NCBI GenBank assembly: GCA_041394605.1
Contig: JAWKHX010000005.1
Span: 1-64,000, forward strand
DNA: 64,000 bases
From: UBA668 sp041394605
GTDB lineage: Bacteria > Actinomycetota > Acidimicrobiia > Acidimicrobiales > Ilumatobacteraceae
Direction: 5' to 3'
In this document: piece after piece, positions 17,389 to 26,895 of the stretch
Layout of the letters: the number at the start of each line of letters is the position of its first letter
Position numbering within the stretch: position 1 is the stretch's first letter
Position numbers and translations under genes: made by a program
The notes under the pieces: generated by a model
Told to the model about the DNA's origin: nothing
Seen by the model: the letters and a program-made list of their open reading frames with translations, nothing else
Database searches by the model: none

Positions 17389-18369
17389 ATGCTGCACGTC
17401 GATCCGCCCGCGGTGCTGCCTCAGGCCAACGAAGCCTGCTGGTGCGGCAGTGGCCGCAAGTACAAGCGGTGCCACAAGCCGCTGGAAGGCCGGGTGCTGC
17501 AGGGCGAGATCAGCCCCATGCGCCCGGTGCCCGCCCACATCGCCCGCCCGCCCTACGCCGAGACCGGCGAGGCGCCGCGCTGGGCCGAGCCGAGGGTGAA
17601 GGCGCCGGAGATCATCGAGCGCATGCGCGTGGCCGGGGCGATGGCCGCCGAGATCCTGCGCCTGGCCGGGCAGATGGTGGCCCCCGGCGTCACCACCGAC
17701 GAGATCGACGTGTTCGTGCACGAGGCCACCATCGAGCGGGGCGCGTACCCCAGCCCGCTGAACTACCACGGCTACCCGAAGAGCGTCTGCACCAGCGTCA
17801 ACGAGGTCATCTGCCACGGCATCCCGGACAGCCGGGCGCTGCAGGATGGCGACATCGTCAACCTCGACGTCACGTGCTTCGTGAACGGCGTGCACGGCGA
17901 CACGAATGCCACCTTCTTCGTGGGCGAGGTGGACCCCGTCAGCCGCAATCTGGTGCAGGTCACCGAGGAATGCATGTGGAAGGGCATCGAGGCCGTGCGC
18001 CCCGGTCGCCCACTCAGCGACATCGGCCGGGCCATCGAAGCGCACGCCAAGGCCAACAAGCTGGGCGTGGTGCGGGCGTTCATCGGCCACGGCATCGGCG
18101 AGCAGTTCCACACCGACGTGCAGGTGCTGCACTACTACGACGAGCGGGCCAGCATGGTCATGCGGCCGGGCATGACGTTCACGGTGGAACCGATGATCAC
18201 GCTCGGCTCGTGGCAGCACAAGATGGTCTTCGACGACGGCTGGACCGCCGTCACCGCGGACGGCAAGCGCACCGCCCAGTTCGAGCACACCCTGCTCGTC
18301 ACCGAGGACGGCGTGGACGTCCTGACCGCGCCCGGCGCCGTCAGTCCCACGGCCCCCTGGGCTCGCTGA
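17389..18369 (+). CDS. map: type I methionine aminopeptidase with N-terminal SEC-C zinc motif
   Basis: 326 residues. It removes the initiator methionine from nascent proteins. Residues about 15-30 (NEACWCGSGRKYKRCHKPL) are a SEC-C type zinc motif, as in actinobacterial long MetAPs that bind the ribosome. The catalytic pita-bread domain contains NYHGYPKSVCTSVNEVICHG, the two metal aspartates in VNLDVTCFVNGVHGDTNATF, FIGHGIGEQFH with the metal histidine, and GMTFTVEPMI plus AQFEHTLLVTE with the metal glutamates. All five metal ligands are present. A TAGACT box (17376-17381) ends 7 nt before the ATG, so the message is predicted leaderless. Confidence 0.95.
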   Translation: MLHVDPPAVLPQANEACWCGSGRKYKRCHKPLEGRVLQGEISPMRPVPAHIARPPYAETGEAPRWAEPRVKAPEIIERMRVAGAMAAEILRLAGQMVAPGVTTDEIDVFVHEATIERGAYPSPLNYHGYPKSVCTSVNEVICHGIPDSRALQDGDIVNLDVTCFVNGVHGDTNATFFVGEVDPVSRNLVQVTEECMWKGIEAVRPGRPLSDIGRAIEAHAKANKLGVVRAFIGHGIGEQFHTDVQVLHYYDERASMVMRPGMTFTVEPMITLGSWQHKMVFDDGWTAVTADGKRTAQFEHTLLVTEDGVDVLTAPGAVSPTAPWAR

Positions 18370-18595
18370 GCCACGGCGACGACGCCCCCGTCGACCGTCG
18401 CCGCCGGGCGCGGACCAGGACCAGAATCGCCAGCACCGCCGAGGTGACCGGCAGCAACAGGAACTGCAGCGCCACGACGGTCTTGCCCGTGAACGGTGGG
18501 GCATCCGCGAGCGCTCTCACGATGATCAGCACGAGGATCGCATCGGCAGTCAGGCTGAGGTCGCGCTGCCGTGATCGACGGCCATGAACCCGCAC
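18341..18595 (-). CDS. possible small two-helix membrane protein
   Basis: 84-residue reading frame ending in two hydrophobic segments (DAILVLIIVRALADAP and VVALQFLLLPVTSAVLAILV) followed by a basic tail VRARRRR, a sensible membrane topology. No family recognised. The GTG start at 18595 is a guess because no ATG is in frame and this region shows indels; the end overlaps map by 29 bp. Confidence 0.3.
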   Translation of the reverse strand: MRVHGRRSRQRDLSLTADAILVLIIVRALADAPPFTGKTVVALQFLLLPVTSAVLAILVLVRARRRRSTGASSPWLSEPRGPWD

Positions 18596-18906
18596 CCAGG
18601 GACCACCATGAGGACAGCCGCCTCCACGCCCCATGCGCTGATCTTGACGTCCACCTGGAGAACGGACACCGAGCAGGGCAGTGACCGGCGGACACCGCAG
18701 CGGCCAGGGCGCCGGTGACCGTGACTGCCGTTCCTCCTCCACGAGACGTACCTCCGGACCGCCCTCAGCGAAGCGATCGAGCGGCGTTGCTCTTGCGTCC
18801 CCACGATCCGGTCTCCGGCGTCGAAGGCATCCATCGCGCGTGCGATGCGACGGCACCTGCAATCGAAACCGGGGACGCGGACCGCACCGGGCAACATGCG
18901 CCGCCC
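18596..18906. other. region without a supported gene
   Basis: About 310 bp between the possible small membrane protein and the broken MATE gene. Open frames exist on both strands but none has family similarity, a ribosome site or a YANNNT box. It may hold the lost 5-prime end of the neighbour. Confidence 0.5.
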
Positions 18907-20195
18907 ATCCTGCGTGACGACCTCGAGCGATGTCGCTGCCGTGCGGCGCTGGGCACGCTGGCCGTCAACCGCTGTATCCTGGTGACACGGCGATCGTCTC
19001 GCCTGGGCACGCCGCAACTGGCCGGCGCCGCCATCGCCAGCATCGTGCTGCTCAACCTGGTGGCGCTGGTGGACTTCCTGGAGTACGTCACCCCGGACAT
19101 CGCCTTCGCCGTCGGCGCCGGGCGGGAGGCTGACGCCCGCAAGGTGGCCGGCACCGGGCTGTCGCTGGCGCTGCTGATGGGCATACCCGGCGGCTTGGTG
19201 GTGGCGGCGCTCGCCCGGCCGCTGTGCTGGCTGGTCGGCGGGCGTGGCGACGTGCTGCATCACGCCACCACGTACCTGTCGATCAGCGCGCTGGGCCTGC
19301 CGTTCATCCTCATCGCCGTGCTTGGTCATGGGGTGCTCGCGGCTACAACGACTTGCGCACCCCGATGAAGATCGTGCTGGCCGCCAACGTGGTCAACCTG
19401 GTGGTCGAACTGGTCGCCGTGTACGGGCTGGACATGGGGATGGCGGGCTCGGCCGGCAGCACCGTGCTGGCCCAGGCCGGCGCGGCCGGCGCGTTCCTGT
19501 GGGCGATGCGCCGCCACCTCACGGTGCACCGGCCACGGTGGGCGCAGTACCGGCCGCTGCTGGCCACCGGCTGGCATGCGGCCGTGCGCGCCGTGGCGAT
19601 GTACACGGTGTGGAACATCAGCACGATCGTGGCCGCCCGGCTGGACGAGCCCACGCTGGCGGCCAATCAGGTGGTGAACCAGATGTTCATCCTCCTCGCG
19701 CTCGTGCTGGACGCGCTGGCGGTACCGCTGCACTCGTTGGTGGCTGGCGAGTTGGGGGCCGGGCGCAGAGAGGGGGCGGCGCAGATCGGGCACCGCAGCG
19801 TGCGACTCAGCCTGTGGGCCGCGCTGCTGCTCGCCGTTGCCCTTGCGGCGCTGTCGCCGTTGCTGCCGCACGTGTTCACCGGCGACCCGGCCGTGCAGTC
19901 CCGCCTGGTGGCGGCGCTGCTGGTGCTGGCCGTGATGCAGTTCCCCGGCGCGGTGGCGTTCGCGCTCGACGGCGCGCTGATCGGCGCGCAGGACATGGGC
20001 TGGCTGGGCCGCCAGGCGGTGTTCAACATCGCCGTGTTCCTGCCGGCCATCGTGCCCACGCTGATCTGGCCATCGCTCGGCCTGGCCGGGATCTGGGGTG
20101 CACAGATGTGCTGGATGGCGACACGAGCGCTCGTCAACCATCGACGCTGGCGCAGCCTGGAACGGGTCGGTTTCCGGCTGCCCGCTGCCGTCTGA
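18907..20195 (+). pseudogene. MATE family efflux transporter (DinF-like), multiply frameshifted
   Basis: The 3-prime two thirds is a clear MATE Na+/H+ drug antiporter: RTPMKIVLAANVVNLVVELV, TVWNISTIVAARLDEPTLAA, ANQVVNQMFILLALVLDALA, ALDGALIGAQDMGWLGRQAV. The 5-prime part is broken. A one-base deletion near 19342 separates FILIAVLGHGVL from RGYNDLRTP. Between about 18940 and 19020 several small deletions scramble what should read ALGTLAVEPLYLLVDTAIVG before GTPQLAGAAIASIVLLNLVA. No start codon is recoverable. No stop codons or substitutions occur in the intact stretches, so regional sequence error is possible. Confidence 0.8.
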
Positions 20196-20252
20196 TCACG
20201 GACACGGCGCGCTCTACACTGCGGTTCGACGCAGCACCACGGGAGGGCGGCG

Positions 20253-22106
20253 ATGACGGACGGATCCGGCGGCAACCAGAACTCGTTCCCACAGCCTGGC
20301 GGATGGCCGCCTGGCCAGCCTGGGCCGATCGGCCCTCCACCGCCGGACGCGCCCACTCCCGGCTCACCGTCGCCGGGCTTCCAGCCGCCCTCGTTCCAGC
20401 CGCCGGGCTTCCAGAGCCCTATCGCCCCACCACCCGGCGGTGACGCCACCGCGGTGATGCGCCAGACCCCCACCACCCCGCCGCCCGGCTACGACCCCAA
20501 TGCCCCTGCCCCGAGCGGTGGCGGGGGGAAGAAGAAGGGCCTGCTCATCGGCGGCGCGCTGGCCGCGGTGGCCGCGGTCACGGTGGGCGTGGTGATGGTC
20601 ACCGGTGGCGACGACAAGCCCTCCACCGCGCCCACCACAACTGCGGTGGTCACCACGACGGCAGCGCCGATCACCAGCGACGATTCCACCACCACCAGCA
20701 GCACGGAGCCCACCACGCCGCTGCCCACCGGTGTGGACGACATCGCCCACTCGGTAGTGCAGATCTTCGCCGAGCTCAACGACGGCACCCAGATCTGGAG
20801 CGGCTCGGGCACGATCATCGCGTCGTACGGCCTGATCCTCACGAATGCGCACGTGGTGGAAAACAACGGCGATCCGATCTTCTACGAACGCCTGGTCGTC
20901 TACCTCACGGACCGGGCGGACCAGCCGCCAACGCCCATGTACATCGCCGACGTCGTGGCCTTCGACCCCGATGTGGACCTGGCAATCATCCAGATCTTCA
21001 CCGACATGAACGGCAACCCGGCCGGCGAACTCAACCTGCCGGCGCTGCCGATCGGCGATTCCGATCTCATCAACCTCGGCGACAACCTGCGCATCCTCGG
21101 CTTCCCGGGCATCGGTGGCGAGACCATCACGTTCACCCAGGGCGCCGTGTCGGGCTTCACGTCCGAGGCGGGCGTGGGTGACCGGGCGTGGGTGAAGACC
21201 GACGCCACCATCGCCGGTGGCAACAGCGGAGGCACCGCGGTGAACGACCAGGGCCAACTGGTCGCCATCCCCACCCAGGCCTCGGCGGGCGCCGACGGCG
21301 AAGTCACCGACTGCCGGGTGGTGCAGGACACCAACGGCGACGGCAGCATCGACCAGAACGACACGTGCATTCCCATTGGTGGGTTCCTCAACGGCCTTCG
21401 CCCGGTGAACCTGGCCCAGCCGCTGATCCAGCAGGCCCAGCAGGGCCAGATCATCGACACCCGCCCGCAGAGCGGCAGCGGCGGGGAGATCGACCTGGAG
21501 TCCGTGTTCCTCGGGCCGATCCGCTTCGGTGCCGACGCAGACCCCGCCACCAACCTGCCCACCGCCGGCGAGACCGAGATCCTGCCTGCCGGTGCCGCCA
21601 AGGCCTGCGCCTTCTTCGACTACGAGGGCATGGTCGACGGCGTGAAATGGGACGCCGTGTGGAGCCGCGACGGTGAGGTGGTCGAGGACTACTCGATGTT
21701 CGAGAACGACTGGATCGGCGGGCCGCAGGGCATCGACTGGTGGGTGTGCGCCGGCAACGGGGTGGACCCACTGCCGCTGGGCATCTACGACCTCACCCTG
21801 TTCGTGGACGGCGAGGGCATCACCTCGGCGGTCGTGTTCGTGGGCAACTACGCCATGGTGGGCATCAACGTCATCAACAACACGTCCAGCGAGGTCTGCT
21901 ACCTGCGGCTCTCGCCGCCCACGTCGGGCCGCTGGGGGAACGACGAGTTCTCGTCGGAGCAGACGCTCCCCGCAGGCGGCACCGCCACGATCATGGAGGT
22001 CGGCTCGGTCTACGACGTGCTGGCCCAGGACTGTGACCTCAACACCGTGGCCGAGTACTACGACGTCGATCTCACCGCCGGAGGCGATCTGGTGATCTCC
22101 GGCTGA
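20253..22106 (+). CDS. membrane-anchored trypsin-like serine protease (HtrA-like)
   Basis: 617 residues. Proline/glycine-rich cytoplasmic segment (1-90), KKK then one transmembrane helix (about 96-117), Thr/Ser stalk (122-158), then an S1C-type protease domain. Triad: H200 in LTNAHVV, D242 in DPDVDLAII, S325 in AGGNSGG. Residues 359-370 form an EF-hand-like loop (DTNGDGSIDQND) inserted before the end of the protease fold, suggesting calcium dependence. The remaining 220 residues are beta-rich and have no PDZ signature. It probably degrades or processes envelope proteins. ATG 20253 has a GGGAGG site upstream; TACACT (20215-20220) may be the -10 box. Same N-terminal layout as the protein at 10259. 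Confidence 0.87.
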   Translation: MTDGSGGNQNSFPQPGGWPPGQPGPIGPPPPDAPTPGSPSPGFQPPSFQPPGFQSPIAPPPGGDATAVMRQTPTTPPPGYDPNAPAPSGGGGKKKGLLIGGALAAVAAVTVGVVMVTGGDDKPSTAPTTTAVVTTTAAPITSDDSTTTSSTEPTTPLPTGVDDIAHSVVQIFAELNDGTQIWSGSGTIIASYGLILTNAHVVENNGDPIFYERLVVYLTDRADQPPTPMYIADVVAFDPDVDLAIIQIFTDMNGNPAGELNLPALPIGDSDLINLGDNLRILGFPGIGGETITFTQGAVSGFTSEAGVGDRAWVKTDATIAGGNSGGTAVNDQGQLVAIPTQASAGADGEVTDCRVVQDTNGDGSIDQNDTCIPIGGFLNGLRPVNLAQPLIQQAQQGQIIDTRPQSGSGGEIDLESVFLGPIRFGADADPATNLPTAGETEILPAGAAKACAFFDYEGMVDGVKWDAVWSRDGEVVEDYSMFENDWIGGPQGIDWWVCAGNGVDPLPLGIYDLTLFVDGEGITSAVVFVGNYAMVGINVINNTSSEVCYLRLSPPTSGRWGNDEFSSEQTLPAGGTATIMEVGSVYDVLAQDCDLNTVAEYYDVDLTAGGDLVISG

Positions 22107-22138
22107 ACCACCCCGTCGCCGGCCGTTACGGTGACGTC

Positions 22139-22984
22139 ATGGACCTCGGGGTGTTCGGCATCAACAGTTTCCGCACGTACCGGCCGGGCGACACGGCCCG
22201 GCTGGCACGGCGGTGCGAGGCGCTCGGCTACGAGAGTTGGTGGGCGGGCGAGCACGTGGTGCTGCCGTCGCCGCGGGTGGCGCCCGCTCCGATGGGGCCG
22301 ACGGACCCGATCCTCGACCCGTTCGTGCACCTCGCCTACGTGGCCGCGGTGACCGAGCGGCTGGTGCTCGGTACAGGCATCGTCATCCTCCCCCAACGCA
22401 ACCCGCTGGTGCTGGCCAAGCAGGTGGCCAGCCTGGACGTGCTGAGCGACGGCCGCTTCGAGCTCGGTGTCGGGGTCGGGTACCTGGAGCCGGAGATGTC
22501 CGCCATCGGCGTGCCGATGAGCGAGCGGGGGTCGCGCACCGACGATCACCTCGGCGCGATGCAGGCGCTGTGGTACCAGGAGGGTCCGGTGGCGTTCGAC
22601 GGGCCGCACACGCACTTCGCCGGCATCGACGCCCACCCGCGGCCCACTCGCCGGGTTCCGGTGGTGGTGGGCGGGCGCACCGCCGGCGCATACCGGCGGG
22701 CAGTGGCCCAGGGCCACGGGTGGTACGGCTTCCACCTCACCCCCGAGCAGACGGCGGAGTGCCTGGCCGGGCTGTCAGCCGCCGCGGAGCGGGTGGAGCG
22801 CCCCGCCGACCTGCCACCGCTGCGGATCAGCGTCACGCCGGCCGGCCCCGTCACCCCCGAGTCGCTGGCCGCCTTCACCGAACTGGGCGTCCACCGCCTG
22901 ATCGTCTACCCAGTCGGCGCCCGCACGGTGGACGAGGTGGACGAGTTCCTCGCGGAGCAGGCCCAGGTCGTACTCGGCTCGTAG
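22139..22984 (+). CDS. TIGR03619-type F420-dependent LLM oxidoreductase
   Basis: 281-residue LLM protein: MDLGVFGINSFRTYRPGD, YESWWAGEHVVLPSP, ERLVLGTGIVILPQRNPLVL, SDGRFELGVGVGYLEPEM and a RRVPVVVGGRTAGAYRRAV segment. This is the standard F420 LLM barrel. A TACGGT box (22127-22132) ends 6 nt before the ATG. It stands alone, convergent with the DNA methylase gene 13 bp away. Substrate unknown. Confidence 0.87.
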   Translation: MDLGVFGINSFRTYRPGDTARLARRCEALGYESWWAGEHVVLPSPRVAPAPMGPTDPILDPFVHLAYVAAVTERLVLGTGIVILPQRNPLVLAKQVASLDVLSDGRFELGVGVGYLEPEMSAIGVPMSERGSRTDDHLGAMQALWYQEGPVAFDGPHTHFAGIDAHPRPTRRVPVVVGGRTAGAYRRAVAQGHGWYGFHLTPEQTAECLAGLSAAAERVERPADLPPLRISVTPAGPVTPESLAAFTELGVHRLIVYPVGARTVDEVDEFLAEQAQVVLGS

Positions 22985-22997
22985 CGCGCTCCACCGC

Positions 22998-24173
22998 TCA
23001 GCCGGGGAGCGGGATCGACGCGAGGAGGGCCGGTGTCACGCGGACGGTGCCGGCGGCCAGGCCGCTGCCGGCGGCGCGGTCGTGCACCCAGGCGGTGGCG
23101 GCCGGCGACGACAGCACGGCCAGTACCCGCTGCGGGTCATCCGTCAGGCAGGTGATCACCGGAACGCTCGGCAGCCACGCTCCGGCGGCGTCGTGCACCG
23201 CTTCGATCACCCGGGTCTGGTTGGCGATGAGGATCTTCGGTACCAGCCGCTGCGACGCCCACTGCTGCATCTTCGGCGACAGCCGGTCCAGCGCCACCCG
23301 CGGCGCCTCGAAGCGCTGCTTGGCGAAGCGGACCGGCCGCTCCCCCCAACGGCAGCGGCCGGGGTCGATGAGGCCGCAGGTGACGAGGGGCGGACCGTCC
23401 ACGTCGTCGCCGACCGCGCCGACCAGCCCGGAGTACTGGTCGCGGAAGTCGGCGGTGAAGGTGGCGATGTCGCCGAGGCACAGGCCGCCGTCGTCGTCCT
23501 CGGGCTCCGGCCCTGTGGCCCCGGTGATGAGCGCCGACCAGTGGCGAGGCATGGGCACGGAGGGCAGCGGGTGGAAGTCGTCGCCCGTCGCCCGCCGCAC
23601 CCGGCCCGGCCGACCACCGACCTCCCACACACCCGCCCAGACCCGCACGCTGGCGTCGAACAGCAGCGAGTCCGACCACCACATCCACCGGAGCGCGGCC
23701 GCGTCGTCCACCGCGGCACGGATGGGGGCCGCGTCCCTGGCTGCCAGCAACGACTGCGGGAGGACCAGCCCCACCCGGCCACCGGGGCGGGCCAGGCGCA
23801 CAGCAAGTGCAAGGAACTCGGCCGCCGCGTCGGCGTAGGGGCCGCCACCGAAGCGTGATCGGCCGCCACGTGTGGTGGCGGTGGCCAGCTGGTTCAGGAA
23901 CGGCGGGTTGCCGACCACCACGTCGAAGCGCTGGTCGCCCCAGTCGCGCTGCAACGAGTCGTCGTGCAGGTACGGGGTGGTGGGATCGATGTCCACGCCG
24001 GTCTGTTCGGGCAGGCCGGTGGCAGTGAGGAACCGGCCGTCGCCGCACGCCGGGTCCAGCACGCTGCGGGCGCCGGGGAGGACGGCCTCGCGCACGATCG
24101 CCTGCACCAGCGACGGTGGGGTGTACCAGGCGCCGAGCTGCTTGCGGGTGCGGGCAGCGGGACGGGACGGCAC
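22998..24173 (-). CDS. solitary N6-adenine DNA methyltransferase (M.TaqI-like layout)
   Basis: 391 residues. KQLGAWYTPPSLVQAIV precedes SAM motif I (VLDPACGDGRFL, about 39-49), DIDPTTP and the catalytic motif IV VVVGNPPF (NPPF 89-92). GRVGLVLPQSLLAARDAAPI is the usual motif VIII/X region. The C-terminal 200 residues would be the target-recognition part. N-terminal catalytic and C-terminal recognition domains in one chain is the gamma-class/M.TaqI arrangement. No restriction endonuclease or specificity subunit adjoins it, so it is an orphan, possibly regulatory. GTG 24173 has a TACGCT box 6 nt upstream (plus 24180-24185). It shares a 77-bp divergent region with coaA. Confidence 0.8.
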   Translation of the reverse strand: MPSRPAARTRKQLGAWYTPPSLVQAIVREAVLPGARSVLDPACGDGRFLTATGLPEQTGVDIDPTTPYLHDDSLQRDWGDQRFDVVVGNPPFLNQLATATTRGGRSRFGGGPYADAAAEFLALAVRLARPGGRVGLVLPQSLLAARDAAPIRAAVDDAAALRWMWWSDSLLFDASVRVWAGVWEVGGRPGRVRRATGDDFHPLPSVPMPRHWSALITGATGPEPEDDDGGLCLGDIATFTADFRDQYSGLVGAVGDDVDGPPLVTCGLIDPGRCRWGERPVRFAKQRFEAPRVALDRLSPKMQQWASQRLVPKILIANQTRVIEAVHDAAGAWLPSVPVITCLTDDPQRVLAVLSSPAATAWVHDRAAGSGLAAGTVRVTPALLASIPLPG

Positions 24174-24250
24174 CCGTCCAGCGTAGGCAGCGGGCCCGGG
24201 CGCGGGCCGGAAGCGTGACGAGACGATGGGGGCGCGTAGGGTTGGCGGCC

Positions 24251-25201
24251 GTGACGGCCCCGACCGACCACCGCACCGACCAGTACCTCTCGTTCACCCG
24301 CGACCAGTGGGCCGAGTTGAGGGCGGCCACGCCGCTCACGCTGCACGAGGAGGACCTCCAGTCGTTGCGGGGCATCAACGACCGCATCGACCTGGACGAG
24401 GTGGTGGCGGTCTACCTGCCGCTCACCCGCCTGCTGAACCTGTACGTGGCCGCCACCCAGCAGCTGCACAAGGCGTCGGCGGCGTTCCTCGGCACGCTGG
24501 CGCCGAAGGTGCCGTACGTCGTCGGCGTGGCCGGCAGCGTGGCCGTGGGCAAGAGCACGTTCGCCCGCATCCTGCAGGCGCTGCTGGGCCGCTGGCCCGA
24601 CCACCCGAAGGTGGATCTCGTGACCACCGACGGCTTCCTCCATCCCAACCGGGTGCTGGAAGAGCGCGGCATCATGAACCGCAAGGGGTTCCCCGAGAGC
24701 TACGACACCCGCCGCCTGCTGCAGTTCCTCCGCGAGTTGAAGAGCGGCGAGGCAGAGGTGAGCGCCCCCGTGTACAGCCATGTGGTCTACGACATCGTCG
24801 ACGGCGAGACCACCACGGTGCGCCAGCCGGACATCCTGATCCTCGAAGGCCTCAACGTGCTGCAGGTGGGCTCGCTGACGGACGGCATGCCCAGCGAGTT
24901 CGTCAGCGACTACTTCGACTTCAGCATCTACATCGACGCGGCGGAGGCGGACATCGAGCAGTGGTACGTCCAGCGCTTCCTGGCCCTGCGCGACTCGGTG
25001 TTCCAGAACCCCGACAGCTTCTTCCGCCACTACGCCTCGCTCACGGAAGACGAGGCGGTGGAGACCGCCCGGTTCATCTGGCGGGAGATCAACGGCAAGA
25101 ACCTGAAGGAGAACATCCTGCCCACTCGCAGCCGGGCCAGCCTGCTGCTGCGCAAGGGTCACGACCACCGGGTGGACTCCGTCGCATTGAGGAGGTTGTG
25201 A
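24251..25201 (+). CDS. coaA: type I pantothenate kinase
   Basis: 316 residues. Phosphorylates pantothenate, the first step of coenzyme A synthesis. The P-loop GVAGSVAVGKST spans about 92-103; VTTDGFLHPNRVLEERGIMNRKGFPESYD is the characteristic substrate-side region; PDILILEGLNVLQ and FIDAAEADIEQWYVQRF-like segments (FSIYIDAAEADIEQWYVQRF) complete the fold. Full length. GTG 24251 begins the normal family N-terminus and is preceded by a TAGGGT box (24237-24242, 8 nt away). The stop overlaps the start of the lipoprotein gene by one base. Confidence 0.95.
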   Translation: MTAPTDHRTDQYLSFTRDQWAELRAATPLTLHEEDLQSLRGINDRIDLDEVVAVYLPLTRLLNLYVAATQQLHKASAAFLGTLAPKVPYVVGVAGSVAVGKSTFARILQALLGRWPDHPKVDLVTTDGFLHPNRVLEERGIMNRKGFPESYDTRRLLQFLRELKSGEAEVSAPVYSHVVYDIVDGETTTVRQPDILILEGLNVLQVGSLTDGMPSEFVSDYFDFSIYIDAAEADIEQWYVQRFLALRDSVFQNPDSFFRHYASLTEDEAVETARFIWREINGKNLKENILPTRSRASLLLRKGHDHRVDSVALRRL

Positions 25202-25725
25202 TGCGCGCCAGAACCATCGCCGTGGCACTCGCCGTGGTGGCCGCCGGCACGCTGGTGGCCTGCAGCGACTCGGAGAGCAAAGCCAAGCTCTACGACCGCG
25301 CACCCGTGCCTGCCGTACCCGACGCCACTGCGGCCGTGCCCGCAACCGGCACCCTGCCCGACGGCCAGTACTGGGCCGACATGGCCGAGGTGGTGGACGG
25401 CAACATCGAGCTGACCCTGATGCAGGCGTTCTTCGGCCCGTCGTGCGTCGCGGCTCTCGGTGAGGAGGAGTGCCCCAACGACTACGGCGTGCAGTTGGAG
25501 CCCAGCGTCACCATGCGGGTGATGGCGGATTCCACCCTCACCGCCACGGTGGCGGCCGACAGCGGCCAGAACTACGTGGTCTTCGGCGACGAGTTGGCCA
25601 CCCTGGTCGGTGGCGGCCAACCTGCGTCCAGCGCGCCGGAGGGCTACACCTACGTGCCGTTCCCGTTCCTCGTCACCATCGCCGGTGGCACAGTGACGGA
25701 GTTGCACCAGATCTGGGTGCCGTAA
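25201..25725 (+). CDS. predicted lipoprotein
   Basis: 174 residues. Signal peptide RARTIAVALAVVAAGTLVAC with lipobox LVAC at residue 21, then an acidic/proline linker and a small beta-rich domain with two further cysteines (about 80 and 88). No family recognised. Start overlaps the coaA stop (TGATG), so it is cotranslated with coaA; a functional link is not obvious. Confidence 0.75.
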   Translation: MRARTIAVALAVVAAGTLVACSDSESKAKLYDRAPVPAVPDATAAVPATGTLPDGQYWADMAEVVDGNIELTLMQAFFGPSCVAALGEEECPNDYGVQLEPSVTMRVMADSTLTATVAADSGQNYVVFGDELATLVGGGQPASSAPEGYTYVPFPFLVTIAGGTVTELHQIWVP

Positions 25726-25738
25726 CGACCACCGCCGT

Positions 25739-26424
25739 TCACGCCACGCCGAGCCAGGCGGGCAGCTCGGACAGGTTCTCCAGTTCGGCGAAGTGTTCGT
25801 CGTGGTCCACGTGCTCCAGCTCCCACAGCAGGGGGTAGGGGATGTGGACGGCCGTCCCGCCGAGGGCCATCACCGGCAGGATGTCGCTGCGCACGCTGTT
25901 GCCCACCATGCACACGTCCTGCGCCTGCACGCCGAGGCGGCGGAAGATCCGGTCGTAGGTGGCGGGGTCCTTCTCCAGCAGGATCTCCACGTCACTGAAG
26001 TGGTGGGCCAGGCCGCTGGTCTCGATCTTGTGGGTCTGGTGGATGAGGTCGCCCTTGGTGATGAGCACCAGGCGGTAGTGGCGGGCCACCTTGGCCAGCA
26101 CGTCGGGCACGCCCGGCAGGAGGCGCACGGGGTCGCTGATCTGGTCGCGGATCAAGCCGACCAGCTCGCCGATGACCGCCGTGGGAATGCGGCCCTCGGT
26201 GATGGTGATCGCGGCCTCCACGGCCGACAAGCCGAACGCCTTCACGCCGTAGCCGAAGATGGACAGGTTCTTGCGCTCCACCGCGGTGAGCGCGGCCTTC
26301 ACGTCCACACCTCGGCGGCATACGGGCCGACGAGCGGTAACGAAGCGCTGCTCGTTGGCGTGGAAGCTGTCCTCGCTGTGCCACAGTCGTCGGCGTCGAA
26401 GGCGACGATCTCGAACGGCTTCAC
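25739..26424 (-). pseudogene. HAD family hydrolase, frameshifted near the N-terminus
   Basis: Most of the protein is intact: GVDVKAALTAVERKNLSIFGYG cap, LLPGVPDVLAKVARHYRLVLITKGD (motif II threonine), a lysine-containing EKDPATYDRIFRRLGV and motif IV CMVGNSVRSDILPVMALGG. The nucleophile segment MKPFEIVAFDADD is present from GTG 26424, but LWHSEDSFHANEQRFVT continues in another frame. A 4-base loss after the second Asp pair and a compensating +1/-1 pair about 70 nt further would explain it. HAD phosphatases dephosphorylate metabolites. The start overlaps the stop of the GrpB-like fragment (GTGA). Confidence 0.75.
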
Positions 26425-26531
26425 GTGTTGATCCTCTCCAGTTCGGCCAGCGCGGCGAGATCGGCGGCAACTGCGCGGAACTGCACCGGCCACCGCGTGT
26501 CGTAGGGGACGACCACCAACGTGCCGGTCAT
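26421..26531 (-). pseudogene. GrpB-like N-terminal fragment
   Basis: 36-residue frame whose TLVVVPYDTRWPVQFRAVAADL matches the usual start of GrpB/UPF0157 proteins, which are about 170 residues long. The rest of the family is missing; the frame stops where the HAD gene begins. Its ATG overlaps the stop of the helix-turn-helix gene (ATGA). Either a remnant with an internal deletion or a short real peptide. Confidence 0.45.
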
Positions 26532-26895
26532 CGGTGCAGCGCGTTGAGGTAGTTGTAGACGGTGATCCGGCTTGACGCCCATCGCATCCGCCACGTCCTC
26601 GACCGCGCGGCGGAGGATGAACGCACCACGGTCGTCGAGCAGTCGGATGGCGCGCTGCTTGTCCTCCCGCGAGAGCGTCGGCAGGCGCCCGCCCAGCTCG
26701 CGCTCCACGCCCTCGATCAGCCGGTCCAGCGGCGCCGTGCAGCGGGGCTGGGCGCACTGCTGCCAGCACCTCACCCTCCCACTTCAGCGGCAGGTCGCCC
26801 GGCTCGCGCTCGTCGGCCGGCACCAGCGTGGCGCCGAGGGCCTCCACGATCGGGCGGACCGCGAGCAGGAAGGGGTGGCGGGGCAGCTGGCTCAC
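26528..26895 (-). pseudogene. helix-turn-helix protein with YheO-like C-terminal domain, two frameshifts
   Basis: Corrected reading gives about 121 residues: VSQLPRHPFLLAVRPIVEAL, a WEGEVLAAVRPAPLHGA middle part, then LDRLIEGVERELGGRLPTLS, EDKQRAIRLLDDRGAFILRR, AVEDVADAMGV and SRITVYNYLNALHR. The last part is the HTH_22/YheO type DNA-binding motif. Two one-base insertions, near 26740 and in AA near 26575, break the frame. Start GTG 26895 overlaps the thiamine-binding gene stop. A short regulator of unknown target; the similarity call is from memory of the motif. Confidence 0.6.

Noticed and set aside
26421..26895. Toxin-antitoxin pair
   Set aside because: Two short overlapping genes suggested it, but one is a YheO-like domain with frameshifts and the other a GrpB-like fragment.
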